DNA of 37,759 nt from CAZFLD01 sp964519835. Its GTDB lineage: Bacteria > Spirochaetota > Spirochaetia > DSM-27196 > CAZFLD01. Both the position numbers and the translations under genes were made by a program. The DNA lies in assembly GCA_964519835.1 (NCBI GenBank), contig CAZFLD010000040.1:1-37759 (forward strand), given 5' to 3'. Below the pieces are notes generated by a model that saw nothing but the letters and a program-made list of their open reading frames with translations, was not told where the DNA came from and ran no database searches. This document shows, piece by piece, positions 27,035-34,823 of this stretch. Position 1 is the first letter of the stretch, and each line of letters opens with the position of its first letter.

Positions 27035-27913
27035 CTACTCCTTTTCGAAGTGGAAAATGCCCCAAACGAGGTGTCCATTCGCGCCACCGTCGATCCAATG
27101 CCGCAGGCCCCTTTTCATCCGTTCGAGATACTCCTCACTCACTCGACCGCTCAGCGGAACGGAATGGGCCTCCGTTTCGGACAGCACTCGAGAGTAGTGA
27201 TTAACAAGCTGATTGGTCTGATCCTCAAATGCGATCTCCCGGCAACCAAGACGGGCGAGTTCCCGCCGGTAAAACCCCGGCGAACCAAGCGTCTCGAGAT
27301 GAATTCGATCCAAAATAGGCTGGAGGACGCCTCGAGGACAGTCGTCTGCCATCATCGGGTCGGTAAACACAAACCGCCCACGGGGCGCCAAGACGCGGGT
27401 CGCCTCTTCGAGGACGCGCCTTCGATCCCCGCTGTGAAGGAGTGCATCCTGGGACCAGACGACGGAGAACGACTTGTCGTCGAAGGGAATCTCTTCGAAA
27501 CTGGCGTCGACAACCTCAATCAGGTGTTCGAGTCCCTGTTCTTGATTGATCTCCCGGTCGCGTTGATTCTCCACCTCGCTGAGATTGAGCGCTACAACCG
27601 GCGTCCCGTACGCCTCGGCGAGATACCGCGCGGCGCCGCCGTAGCCGGCGCCGATGTCGATGATACGCGTATACTTGCTTAAGGACATACCGCCGCCCCC
27701 GGACAGTCCGGGTAGGCCCGGCCCTCCCACCAAATGTGCGGCCATACGCTCGACCGTACGCCTACTTGCCTCCCGGATCGGATCGGCTGCGGACTCGTAT
27801 AGGCCGATATGGATGTCCTCTCCACCCCAAATCGTTGAATAAAACGTGTCGGCGTCTTGGGAGTTGTAGTACTCCCGTGCAACGGTGACAGGTTCTGAAT
27901 ATCGTGTTCCCAT
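27035..27913 (-). CDS. Sarcosine/dimethylglycine N-methyltransferase (betaine synthesis)
   Basis: 292 residues, a class I SAM methyltransferase. Motif I is IIDIGAGYGGAARYLA, followed by VVALNLSEVENQRDRE, WSQDALLHSGDRRRVL and FVFTDPMMADDCP. This set is characteristic of the enzymes that methylate sarcosine and dimethylglycine to glycine betaine. A glycine-rich stretch (GGPGLPGLSGGGG) before motif I is an extra loop. GAGGAG precedes the ATG. It is the last gene of the metK-pfkB-ahcY-gsmt-sdmt unit. With the upstream glycine/sarcosine enzyme it would complete glycine to betaine, consuming three SAM. It is separated from that gene by an 82-bp gap holding a strong hairpin. Confidence 0.88.
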   Translation of the reverse strand: MGTRYSEPVTVAREYYNSQDADTFYSTIWGGEDIHIGLYESAADPIREASRRTVERMAAHLVGGPGLPGLSGGGGMSLSKYTRIIDIGAGYGGAARYLAEAYGTPVVALNLSEVENQRDREINQEQGLEHLIEVVDASFEEIPFDDKSFSVVWSQDALLHSGDRRRVLEEATRVLAPRGRFVFTDPMMADDCPRGVLQPILDRIHLETLGSPGFYRRELARLGCREIAFEDQTNQLVNHYSRVLSETEAHSVPLSGRVSEEYLERMKRGLRHWIDGGANGHLVWGIFHFEKE

Positions 27914-27954
27914 CTGTGTCTCCTCTTTTGGTGTGCAGGCGGTCGCTTAGTCCT

Positions 27955-27995
27955 GCCAAAGGCCCGGCTGCGCACATCCCGCGCCGTCCTTTGGC
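27955..27995 (-). promoter_or_regulatory. Intercistronic hairpin between the two betaine methyltransferase genes
   Basis: Perfect 8-bp arms GCCAAAGG and CCTTTGGC (27955-27962 and 27988-27995) begin right after the upstream stop codon, with a further inner GGCGCG/CGC-GCC pairing. There is no T-run. It may stabilise the upstream message or lower read-through, setting the ratio of the two enzymes. Confidence 0.5.
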
Positions 27996-28823
27996 CTACT
28001 CCGGCTCGTAACGCTTCTCCGCGACATGGATAAAAAAGTCGGGATCATCCTCGTGATAGGTCTCCTGAAAGTCCCCAAAGGTCGAGATCGATTGGAAGCC
28101 AACCTCATGCATCAAGCGTCTCACGTAGGCCCTTCGCAGGGGATACATGTTGAGGAAAAACTCTTCGCCGTCCTTGAAGCGGTAACGGAAGCGAGCGAGC
28201 CCGTCGTCTACGTACGCCGGCTCTGCCGATACGTTCTCGCCACAGTAATAGTAGGTGTGCTTAAACGAAAAATCGCTGTCGAGGATAGCGTCGTAGTTTC
28301 GCTGGTCAAGAATCAGAATCCCGTCGTGCTTGAGCATAGCGTAGAACTCGGCAAGAGCCTTGCGCCTGTCGCGCTCTTCAAAGAGGTGGGTGAAAGAGTT
28401 TCCAAGACATACAATCGCGTCGTACTCTCCGTGAACATCGCGGTTGAGCCAACGCCAGTCAGCCTGCACGGCCCGAAGGATAAACCCCGCGTCGCGGGCA
28501 TTGTCGAAGGCCTTTGACAGCATTTCCGCACTGCCGTCGGCGCTTACTACCGGGAAGCCGGCCCGAAGAAGGCTCACCGAGTGATACCCGGTGCCCGTGG
28601 CGACATCCAGAACCGACTTCACACCATGGTCTCGAAGGAGATCGATAAAAAAACGTCCCTCGCCTTCCGCGCGTGTACGCCAGTCGATTAGCTCGTCCCA
28701 CTTTTCTACAAACGCGTGGACGTATTCGAGTGTGTAGTGGTCCGATTCGCGTACCGCCACGGGATCGATCCCAAAGGACTGTTTGTGATCCGTCGCCGAT
28801 TCGACTTGGTTTGTTGAGCTCAT
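27996..28823 (-). CDS. Glycine/sarcosine N-methyltransferase (betaine synthesis)
   Basis: 275 residues, the expected length. Signature segments are YVHAFVEKWDELIDWRTRAE near the N-terminus (about 35-54), SAM motif I VLDVATGTGYHSVSLLRAG, VVSADGSAEML, and CLGNSFTHLF. These match the bacterial enzymes that convert glycine to sarcosine and dimethylglycine. The Shine-Dalgarno AGGAGG overlaps the stop of ahcY (gap 10 bp), so translation is probably coupled. SAH strongly inhibits this enzyme type in characterised examples, which makes the state of the neighbouring ahcY important. Confidence 0.9.
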   Translation of the reverse strand: MSSTNQVESATDHKQSFGIDPVAVRESDHYTLEYVHAFVEKWDELIDWRTRAEGEGRFFIDLLRDHGVKSVLDVATGTGYHSVSLLRAGFPVVSADGSAEMLSKAFDNARDAGFILRAVQADWRWLNRDVHGEYDAIVCLGNSFTHLFEERDRRKALAEFYAMLKHDGILILDQRNYDAILDSDFSFKHTYYYCGENVSAEPAYVDDGLARFRYRFKDGEEFFLNMYPLRRAYVRRLMHEVGFQSISTFGDFQETYHEDDPDFFIHVAEKRYEPE

Positions 28824-28833
28824 CTGTGGCCTC

Positions 28834-29772
28834 CTAGTACTTGTAGTGTTCCGGCTCGAATGGTCCGGACGGGCTAACGCCGATGTAGTCCGCCTGGTCT
28901 TTGCTTAGCTTCGTAAGGTGCGCCTGTGTTCGATCGAGGTGCAGTCGCGCGACTTCCTCGTCAAGCTCACGGGGCGGTAGGTAGACACCCGGCTCGCGCC
29001 GGTTCTTCCAGAGGTCGATCTGCGCGAGCGTTTGATTGGTGAAGGAGTTGGACATGACAAAACACGAATGACCGGTGGCACAGCCGAGATTTTCCAGCCG
29101 CCCTTCAGCGAGCGGGAAGATGCTATGGCCGACGTCGCCGTAGCCGCATACCAGAGCGGTCTTGCCGGCGTTCACGCCGGTGGTGGTCTCTTTGCTGACA
29201 CCACGCCGCTCGGAAACCATGCTGTGCCAAAGGTCCGGATTCTGGTTGAGTGTCTCTCGCAGCAGCTGGTTCACAACCGTCATCTCCCTCGAGGAAGTAG
29301 CTTCGTCGAGGATGGACGCGTCCTCTTCCGCCCGAAAGCCGCGATCAATCAGGAGTGTAGCGTCTCCGCCGTCGGGCCAGGTCAACCCTTGTTTTGTGCA
29401 CAACCAATGCTCCTCAAGGCTCTCGCCTTTCCAGGCAAATACCGGAGTACCTTCCGCGACGCATGCCGTCGCAGCCTGGTCCTGGGTGGAGAAAATGTTG
29501 CAGGATGCCCAGCGCACATCGGCTCCAAGTTCCTGAAGAGTCTCGATGAGCACGGCTGTCTGTATTGTCATGTGGAGACTGCCGGAAATACAAACACCGT
29601 CGAGCGGCTTCTCTTTCGAGTACTTCGCCCACGTCACCATAAGGCCTGGCATCTCCTTCTCCGCTGTTTCGATCTCCAAACGGCCGGCCGGTGCCGGCTC
29701 GATATCCCGGACTTTGTGGTCCTGGCTGGAACGGGCCTGTGTCTCTCGACCCTCTCCTACTCGTCTAGACAT
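28834..29772 (-). pseudogene. ahcY: S-adenosylhomocysteine hydrolase gene with three internal in-frame deletions
   Basis: The start at 29772 (MSRRVGEGRE) follows a GGGAG site. The product has 312 residues where AhcY normally has about 430-470. Conserved parts are present: SLHMT with His67, SCNIFSTQDQAA, KETTTG with Glu195, AGKTALVCGYGDVG, LAEGRLENLGCATGH, SNSFTNQTLAQIDLW and the terminal HYKY. Three blocks are missing without loss of frame. About 8 residues are gone at the DDGGD motif (134-137 now read DGGD). About 49 are gone between ETTTGV and AGK, which removes the NVNDSVTKSKFDN motif with its catalytic Lys, Asp and Asn. About 108 are gone after GYGDVG, which removes most of the NAD-binding fold. 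It should not work as a normal hydrolase. It lies in the betaine operon exactly where an intact enzyme would be expected. Sequencing or assembly error is possible, but three in-frame losses are an unlikely error pattern. Confidence 0.85.
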
Positions 29773-29853
29773 GTAATCTCCCTTCTCGCGATTTTTGCCG
29801 TCGAGGCACCGCGGCCTCTCTGCTGCCCGGCCTCCCACAGCTCTTGCAGGCTC

Positions 29854-30885
29854 TTACGCAACCGGCTGCGCTGCGGGCGCCTCCGCCGTCCAACTTCCGT
29901 TTTGACAGGCCCGTTGCACGCCGGCTCGGGCGTCCTTGGTAAACTGCGCTCCCGTTGTTTTGATGATCTCCCCGGAAACGTAGGAGGCGAAGCATCCGGC
30001 CTCTTCAATCGATCCTCCCTCGGCCAGCCCGTGAAGAAACCCGGCGGCATAGGTGTCTCCGGCGCCGCTTGTATCGACCGCCTGCGCGGCTGTCGCGGCG
30101 ATGCGCGTCGCCGGGTGTCCCGCGGGCTGCACGTACGATCCGTCGGCGCCGTTTTTCACAACTCCAACGCCGGCGATCTCAGCAAGCCGTCTTACTCCCT
30201 CGCGCACGTCGCCGCTACCCAATAAGATCTCCGCCTCGCGCCGGTTTGCTAGAGCTATGTCGACGTGGTTTTCGATAAGCTCGAGAAATGCCGCTCGATT
30301 TCGCTGCACGGCAGCCGGATCAGCCACGTCAAACACGATACCGGTATCATGCGCCTCAGCATGCTCAATCGCCGCACGCACCGCTTCTTTCTGACTGTCG
30401 GTATCCCACATATAGCCCGTGAAGTAGAGGTAATCCGCCTCTGCGAGGGCGTCGCGGTCCAAGTCGTGCTTCGAGAAATGCCGACATACACCCAAGTGGG
30501 TGTTCATAGTTCGCTCCGCATCGGGCGTGACGAGGATAATGCTCGTGCCCGTCGGGCCGGTCCGGGTCGCAAGCCTCGACTCGACCTGGTTAGCACGAAG
30601 CCGGTCCGCGTAGATTTTGCCAAGCTCATCCAGGCCGACCGTCCCGGAGAGCGCCGATGTTGTTCCAAACGTCGCCAGGGCGATCATTGTATTCGGGCAG
30701 GACCCGCCCGGCGAATAGAGTCTTTCGAGGTGCGCGAGTGAAGACAAGATCTCCTCACCGCGATAGGGTTCAATAAGCGCCATCGTGCCCTTTTCCAGCT
30801 CGAATCGAGAAAAGTCCTCGTCGCTCAATCGGACCAAGACGTCCATTAGCGGGTTGCCGATGCCGTACACGCATGCCGCGCTCAT
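29854..30885 (-). CDS. PfkB-family kinase, probable adenosine kinase
   Basis: 343 residues of the ribokinase/PfkB fold. Features are GIGNPLMDVLVRL at the start, the GGSCPNT motif (about 60), and the catalytic DTSGAGDTYAAGFL motif (Asp is the base). The adenosine-kinase subgroup is favoured by overall similarity to that branch (VYGIGNPLMDVLV, MNTHLGVCRHF) and by its place between metK and ahcY. There it would remove adenosine released from SAH, making AMP. Fructokinase or another sugar kinase is not excluded. It overlaps the metK stop as ATGA. Confidence 0.85.
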   Translation of the reverse strand: MSAACVYGIGNPLMDVLVRLSDEDFSRFELEKGTMALIEPYRGEEILSSLAHLERLYSPGGSCPNTMIALATFGTTSALSGTVGLDELGKIYADRLRANQVESRLATRTGPTGTSIILVTPDAERTMNTHLGVCRHFSKHDLDRDALAEADYLYFTGYMWDTDSQKEAVRAAIEHAEAHDTGIVFDVADPAAVQRNRAAFLELIENHVDIALANRREAEILLGSGDVREGVRRLAEIAGVGVVKNGADGSYVQPAGHPATRIAATAAQAVDTSGAGDTYAAGFLHGLAEGGSIEEAGCFASYVSGEIIKTTGAQFTKDARAGVQRACQNGSWTAEAPAAQPVA

Positions 30886-32078
30886 ACCGGCTGCTTCCCT
30901 TTGCTCGCCTCAACCTCGACCTGGCTCCGTAGGTCTTCCACGCGATCGGCCTTCTCCCAAGAAAAATCCGGGAGCTCTCGGCCGAAATGCCCATAAGCTG
31001 CGGTCTGTCGGAAAATCGGGCGAAGGAGCTCCAGCGTTGTGACAATGCCGGCGGGGCTCAGATCAAAGACCTCTCGGACCGCCGCTTCGATCACCGGTTC
31101 CTCGAATTCACCGGAGCCAAAAGTGTCAACACGAACGGAAACCGGAAAAGGGACGCCGATAGCATAGGCAAGACCGACCTCGGCGCGTTCGGCAAGTCCT
31201 GCGGCCACGACGTTCTTGGCGACGTAGCGCGCCATGTAGGCCGCCGACCTGTCCACCTTGCTTGGGTCCTTGCCGCTGAAGGCCCCGCCTCCGTGCCTGC
31301 CCATGCCGCCATAGGTATCGACGATAATCTTCCGTCCGGTCAGTCCGCTGTCACCGTGGGGTCCGCCCACGACAAACCTGCCGGTCGGGTTTACGTAGAA
31401 CGTTGTATCCCCTGCGGGGAGCCCCGTCTTTTCCAGCACCGGGCGGACAACGGATTCCACAACGGTGTTTTGAATTTCGTCGTAGGAAACGGTCTCGTCG
31501 TGCTGGTGGCTGACCACAACGGAGTCAATCTTCTTTGGTACGTCGTCCTCGTAGACCACGGTTACCTGGCTCTTCGCGTCGGGACGCATCCACGGGGCTT
31601 TTCCCGCGTGACGCAAACGCCTGGCCTCAAGAAGGATTTGGTGTGCGCAGGTCACCGGAAGCGGCATGTAGACGTCGGTTTCGTTGCAGGCATACCCGAA
31701 CATCATGCCCTGGTCTCCGGCGCCCTGCTCGTTGTACAGGCCCTCACCATCAGTAACACCCTGCGAAATGTCGGGACTCTGCGAATGAACCGTCGCGAGA
31801 ATCGCCATGCTGTCGGCATCGAGACCGTAGGCCGGGCTTGTGTAGCCCACGTCGCGGGCAACCGCGCGGGCGAGCTCCTCGTAGTTCGGTGCCGCGGTCG
31901 TAGTGATCTCACCTCCGACCAACACCATGCCCGTTGTGGTAAAGGTCTCGCAGGCCACACGCGAGTGTGGGTCGCCGGACAGGCAGGCATCGAGTACCGC
32001 GTCTGAGATTTGGTCGGCAAGCTTGTCGGGGTGCCCCTCGCTCACCGACTCCGAAGTAAAAAGGTATCTGTTCCCCAT
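30882..32078 (-). CDS. metK: S-adenosylmethionine synthetase
   Basis: The start at 32078 (MGNRYLFTSESVSEGHPDKLADQ, split as normal MetK) is preceded by GGGGAGGAATTCG, an excellent Shine-Dalgarno; the open frame back to 32240 runs through the promoter and is not coding. 398 residues, full length. Motifs: SEGHPDKLADQ, GAGDQGMMFGYA, GGPHGDSGLTGRKIIVDTYGG read in part, and GGGAFSGKDPSKVDRSAAY. It makes SAM from methionine and ATP. As the first gene of the betaine unit it would supply the methyl donor. A strong promoter with 80-nt leader lies upstream. Confidence 0.97.
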   Translation of the reverse strand: MGNRYLFTSESVSEGHPDKLADQISDAVLDACLSGDPHSRVACETFTTTGMVLVGGEITTTAAPNYEELARAVARDVGYTSPAYGLDADSMAILATVHSQSPDISQGVTDGEGLYNEQGAGDQGMMFGYACNETDVYMPLPVTCAHQILLEARRLRHAGKAPWMRPDAKSQVTVVYEDDVPKKIDSVVVSHQHDETVSYDEIQNTVVESVVRPVLEKTGLPAGDTTFYVNPTGRFVVGGPHGDSGLTGRKIIVDTYGGMGRHGGGAFSGKDPSKVDRSAAYMARYVAKNVVAAGLAERAEVGLAYAIGVPFPVSVRVDTFGSGEFEEPVIEAAVREVFDLSPAGIVTTLELLRPIFRQTAAYGHFGRELPDFSWEKADRVEDLRSQVEVEASKGKQPV

Positions 32079-32164
32079 CGAATTCCTCCCCGGCCAAGGC
32101 CGATCTGTTTCCTGAAGCGACTTTTGGTGCTCCATTGGTTTCTGTCGCGATCTTTCGTGTTGCA

Positions 32165-32192
32165 ATAATAAGGCATCGATGTTTCGTGTCAA
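32165..32192 (-). promoter_or_regulatory. Promoter of the metK-betaine operon with candidate operator
   Basis: On the minus strand a consensus TTGACA (32187-32192), a 16-bp spacer and TATTAT (32165-32170) predict a start near 32158 and an 80-nt leader. The spacer holds the palindrome CATCGATG (32174-32181). TTTCGTGT occurs twice on the plus strand, at 32153-32160 and 32182-32189, flanking the -10. Both are candidate sites for the divergent MarR-type regulator. Confidence 0.7.
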
Positions 32193-32235
32193 GGCCACCA
32201 CGGCCGAAACTTCGTTTGGATTACTTGCATTCGCC

Positions 32236-32269
32236 GTCAATTGACCGGAGCGGCAATCCTAATTACAAT
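32236..32269 (+). promoter_or_regulatory. Promoter of the MarR-family gene with overlapping palindrome
   Basis: TTGACC (32241-32246), a 17-bp spacer and TACAAT (32264-32269) predict a start near 32276 and a 12-nt leader containing AAGGAAG. A perfect 10-bp palindrome, GTCAATTGAC (32236-32245), covers the -35 element and would suit autoregulation. Confidence 0.65.
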
Positions 32270-32288
32270 TTGGATAAGGAAGTAGCGA

Positions 32289-32807
32289 ATGTCGGGAAAA
32301 AACTCTCGGCCTCGTTCCGAAAAGCTCGTCGATCCGCTATTTGTGAGCGTGACCAAGCGGCTTCGGCAGATTTCACACGAGATCGACAAACATTCTAAGT
32401 ACCTGCAAGAACGGCACAACATCACCGTCCCCCAAACAATCACTCTGCGAGAGATCTACGAGCACGGTCCTCTTTCCTTCACCGAACTCACCGAGATTGT
32501 CTCTCTAAACAACAGCACCGTCACGGGCATAGTCGACAGGCTCGAACGTCAGGGTTTTGTCCAACGTGTACGCGGCGAAAGTGATCGTCGGAGAATCGAT
32601 CTGACCATCACGGACGCGGGAATCGAGCGCCTCGAGCACACGCCTCCACCCATTCAGGACAGTTTTATCGCCGGGCTGGCTCGGATGGATGACATCGAGG
32701 TCCAAACGGTCAATTGGGCTATCGACACGATACTCGCTCTCCTTCGAGAGGAGGCGCCGCCGGAGATTCCCGACACACAACTCGAAAGAACAAGCAGGGG
32801 GCTCTAG
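32289..32807 (+). CDS. MarR-family transcriptional regulator
   Basis: 172 residues with a winged helix-turn-helix: helix SFTELTEIVSL (63-73), recognition helix NNSTVTGIVDRLERQG (74-89), and wing RVRGESDRRRIDLTITDAG with the family's DRR motif. Flanking helices (residues 12-45 and 120-160) would form the dimer. The gene is divergent from the betaine operon, with both promoters in a 210-bp spacer. By analogy with EctR (MarR family, ectoine operon) and GbsR (betaine uptake/synthesis in Bacillus), it may control betaine synthesis. The signal it senses is unknown. It ends 6 bp from the convergent nucleosidase gene. Confidence 0.9.
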   Translation: MSGKNSRPRSEKLVDPLFVSVTKRLRQISHEIDKHSKYLQERHNITVPQTITLREIYEHGPLSFTELTEIVSLNNSTVTGIVDRLERQGFVQRVRGESDRRRIDLTITDAGIERLEHTPPPIQDSFIAGLARMDDIEVQTVNWAIDTILALLREEAPPEIPDTQLERTSRGL

Positions 32808-32813
32808 CGCGGT

Positions 32814-33500
32814 TCACTCGTTTAGGGTGCGAACGAGCCTTAATGTGTTCTCGCCCGAGGCCGCCAGCACACGACTAAACCGGCCGCGGATGTCTTCCTC
32901 CACCTTGTCTGAAACGGTTCGCAGGCTCAGAAACGGGATGCGGTGCACCGCCGCCACAAGAGCCACGGCCGCCGACTCCATGTCGACAACATCACCACCC
33001 AACTCATCACGAAGAATCCTCGCGAGCTCAGTATCCGCGGCAGCCACAAACCGATCTCCGGTCAGAACTCGGCCTGTGTGCAACCGCCGGGCGTCCGCCG
33101 GCACAACCCGCTTGGCCTTTGCCAAGAGCCGGGAGTCGGCGGCGAAGACCCTCATGCCGCTGTGTGGAATCTCACCGCGGGCAAAGCCAAAAGCACGGGC
33201 GTCCACGTCGTACTGCATGCAGTCGCCGGCGAGTACGGCATCTCCAATGTGATACTCCGCTGATAGCGCGCCGCCGAGCCCGGCACACACAATTGCGGTC
33301 GGTCCAAAGCGGTCGACAACGGCTTGGCTTGTCATCGCGGCGAGGGTCTTTCCAACACCGGAACACGCCACCAGGACCTCTGCGCCGCCAATAGTGCCAA
33401 ACACACATCGGCGACCGGCGACCGTCTCCTCGCGAGCCCCATCGAGTGCGGTGACCACGGCTGAAAGCTCGCCTTCGAGGGCGCCGATTACGGCGAGCAT
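32814..33500 (-). CDS. mtnN: 5'-methylthioadenosine/S-adenosylhomocysteine nucleosidase
   Basis: The start at 33500 (MLAVIGALEGEL) follows GGTGGAG; the open frame further upstream runs into patB. 228 residues, the normal size. Key residues: Glu9 in IGALEGE, the VDMESAAVA substrate loop, and the general-acid Asp in RTVSDKVEED. It cleaves SAH to adenine and S-ribosylhomocysteine, and MTA to adenine and methylthioribose. It lies 34 bp after the PatB-type gene on the same strand and one gene away from the betaine operon. With ahcY apparently broken, it may be the cell's working way to remove SAH. No luxS was seen in the window. Confidence 0.93.
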   Translation of the reverse strand: MLAVIGALEGELSAVVTALDGAREETVAGRRCVFGTIGGAEVLVACSGVGKTLAAMTSQAVVDRFGPTAIVCAGLGGALSAEYHIGDAVLAGDCMQYDVDARAFGFARGEIPHSGMRVFAADSRLLAKAKRVVPADARRLHTGRVLTGDRFVAAADTELARILRDELGGDVVDMESAAVALVAAVHRIPFLSLRTVSDKVEEDIRGRFSRVLAASGENTLRLVRTLNE

Positions 33501-33534
33501 GACGACTCCACCGGGGCGTCTATCATGCGCCGAG

Positions 33535-34776
33535 TCATAGCACCGCGACCAAACGGCTGCAGGCCTCTTCCAACGTTGCCCGCGGGCAAGCGAGATTGAG
33601 GCGCATAAATCCCTCCCCTCCGGGTCCAAAGTCCTTGCCGGGGGAGAGCCAGAGTTTGCCCTTCCCCTTGATTCGGCGCTTGAGCTCGGCATTGTCTAGC
33701 CCAAGCGCGCGGAAGTCCAACCAGGCAAGGTAGGTGCCCTCCGCCGGCGTAACACGCACCTCGGGAAGCGACAACAACAGCTCGCGTTCCAGGAAGGCTC
33801 GGTTGCCGTCGACGTACTGCAATACCTCATCCAGCCACGTATCGCCCTCGCGAAATGCCGCTTCCGCCGCAACAAGGGCCAAAACGTTCGGCATGCCCAC
33901 ACCGGCACGCGAAATCTCGTCCTTGAGGCGGCCGCGCATTGTGTTGTCCGCAACAAACAGGCCGGCGGCCGGGAGTCCGGCAATGTTAAACGTCTTGCCA
34001 CCGGAGAGACAGGTGACGGTGCGCGCGGCGGCGGCGTCATGTGCGTCGGCGAAGCCCAGGAAGCCGCGGGATCGATCACTACCCTCCGCGGACCCATCGC
34101 CGCCACGGGCCCCGTCCGGCTTCGGGCCGGCGAAGCGGGGGACCGCCCCGAGAGCACGCGGCGACAGAAGATCGCAGTGGATTTCGTCGGTCACAACAAC
34201 AAGATCCTGCGCCGCGGCAAGCGCCGCCAGGTCGGCAAGCTCCCGCGCGCTCCACACGCGCCCAACCGGATTGTGAGGCGAACAGAGGAGGATCATTCGC
34301 GTCCGCTCGCCGACCTGCGACTCGAGAGCACCTACGTCCATCCGATATGCCGCACCGGGAGCATCCTGCACCAGGCGGTGTACCAACACCGACCGGCCCT
34401 CATCCTGCGCTACCGAGAAAAACGGCGGATAGACAGGCGCTTGAACCACAATCTCGTCTCCGGGATTGGTGAAGGCACGAATCGCGGCACGAACACCCGG
34501 CATAATGCCGGAGGCAAACACAAAGTGCCGAGGATCGAGTTTCCGGCCATGGCGCCGGAGGTGAAACGCGACCAGAGATTCGACAAACGATTCGGTCACC
34601 TGTCCATAGCCGAAGATACCGTGGGCTACCCGCGCCTCGAGTGCCGCCCTGACCGCCAACGGAGCCGGAAAGTCCATGTCCGCCACCCAAAGCGGCAGAA
34701 GATCGTCGTTGCCAAGATCCCACTTCACGGAGTTGGTGCCTCGACGAGGTATTACGGTGTCGAATTGGAAGCTCAC
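33535..34776 (-). CDS. PatB/MalY-family C-S lyase (cystathionine beta-lyase-like, PLP)
   Basis: The start is placed at GTG 34776 (VSFQFDTVIPRRGTNSVKWD), because family members begin with this segment; GTG 34818 in the same frame is possible. 413 residues. Features: PLWVADMDF, FASGIMPGV, QAPVYPPFF, SPHNPVGRVW, VTDEIHCDL and the PLP lysine in SGGKTFNIAGLP. An insertion of about 33 residues rich in Gly, Ser and Asp precedes the lysine motif (between RFAGPKP and AARTVTC). The family cleaves cystathionine or cysteine, giving homocysteine or sulfide plus pyruvate and ammonia; some members also act as regulators. It is followed by mtnN and divergent from epmA. A TATACT lies six bases before the GTG, suggesting a leaderless transcript, though the -35 is poor. 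Confidence 0.87.
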   Translation of the reverse strand: MSFQFDTVIPRRGTNSVKWDLGNDDLLPLWVADMDFPAPLAVRAALEARVAHGIFGYGQVTESFVESLVAFHLRRHGRKLDPRHFVFASGIMPGVRAAIRAFTNPGDEIVVQAPVYPPFFSVAQDEGRSVLVHRLVQDAPGAAYRMDVGALESQVGERTRMILLCSPHNPVGRVWSARELADLAALAAAQDLVVVTDEIHCDLLSPRALGAVPRFAGPKPDGARGGDGSAEGSDRSRGFLGFADAHDAAAARTVTCLSGGKTFNIAGLPAAGLFVADNTMRGRLKDEISRAGVGMPNVLALVAAEAAFREGDTWLDEVLQYVDGNRAFLERELLLSLPEVRVTPAEGTYLAWLDFRALGLDNAELKRRIKGKGKLWLSPGKDFGPGGEGFMRLNLACPRATLEEACSRLVAVL

Positions 34777-34823
34777 CGGGGCAGTATAGGTGGTCGTTCC
34801 ACAAGCTGCTACACTCACGATCG

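Noticed and set aside
26785..27087. Remnant of a Cys/Met-metabolism PLP enzyme
   Set aside because: Only about ten residues resemble the family C-terminus, and the conserved Glu after the VG is absent; likely chance.
29032..30225. 397-codon open frame on the plus strand
   Set aside because: It is antisense to ahcY and pfkB, shows no recognisable domain, and has no ribosome site.
32079..32240. 54-residue extension at the start of MetK
   Set aside because: It would cross the promoter; the family start MGNRYLFTSES is preceded by a very good Shine-Dalgarno.
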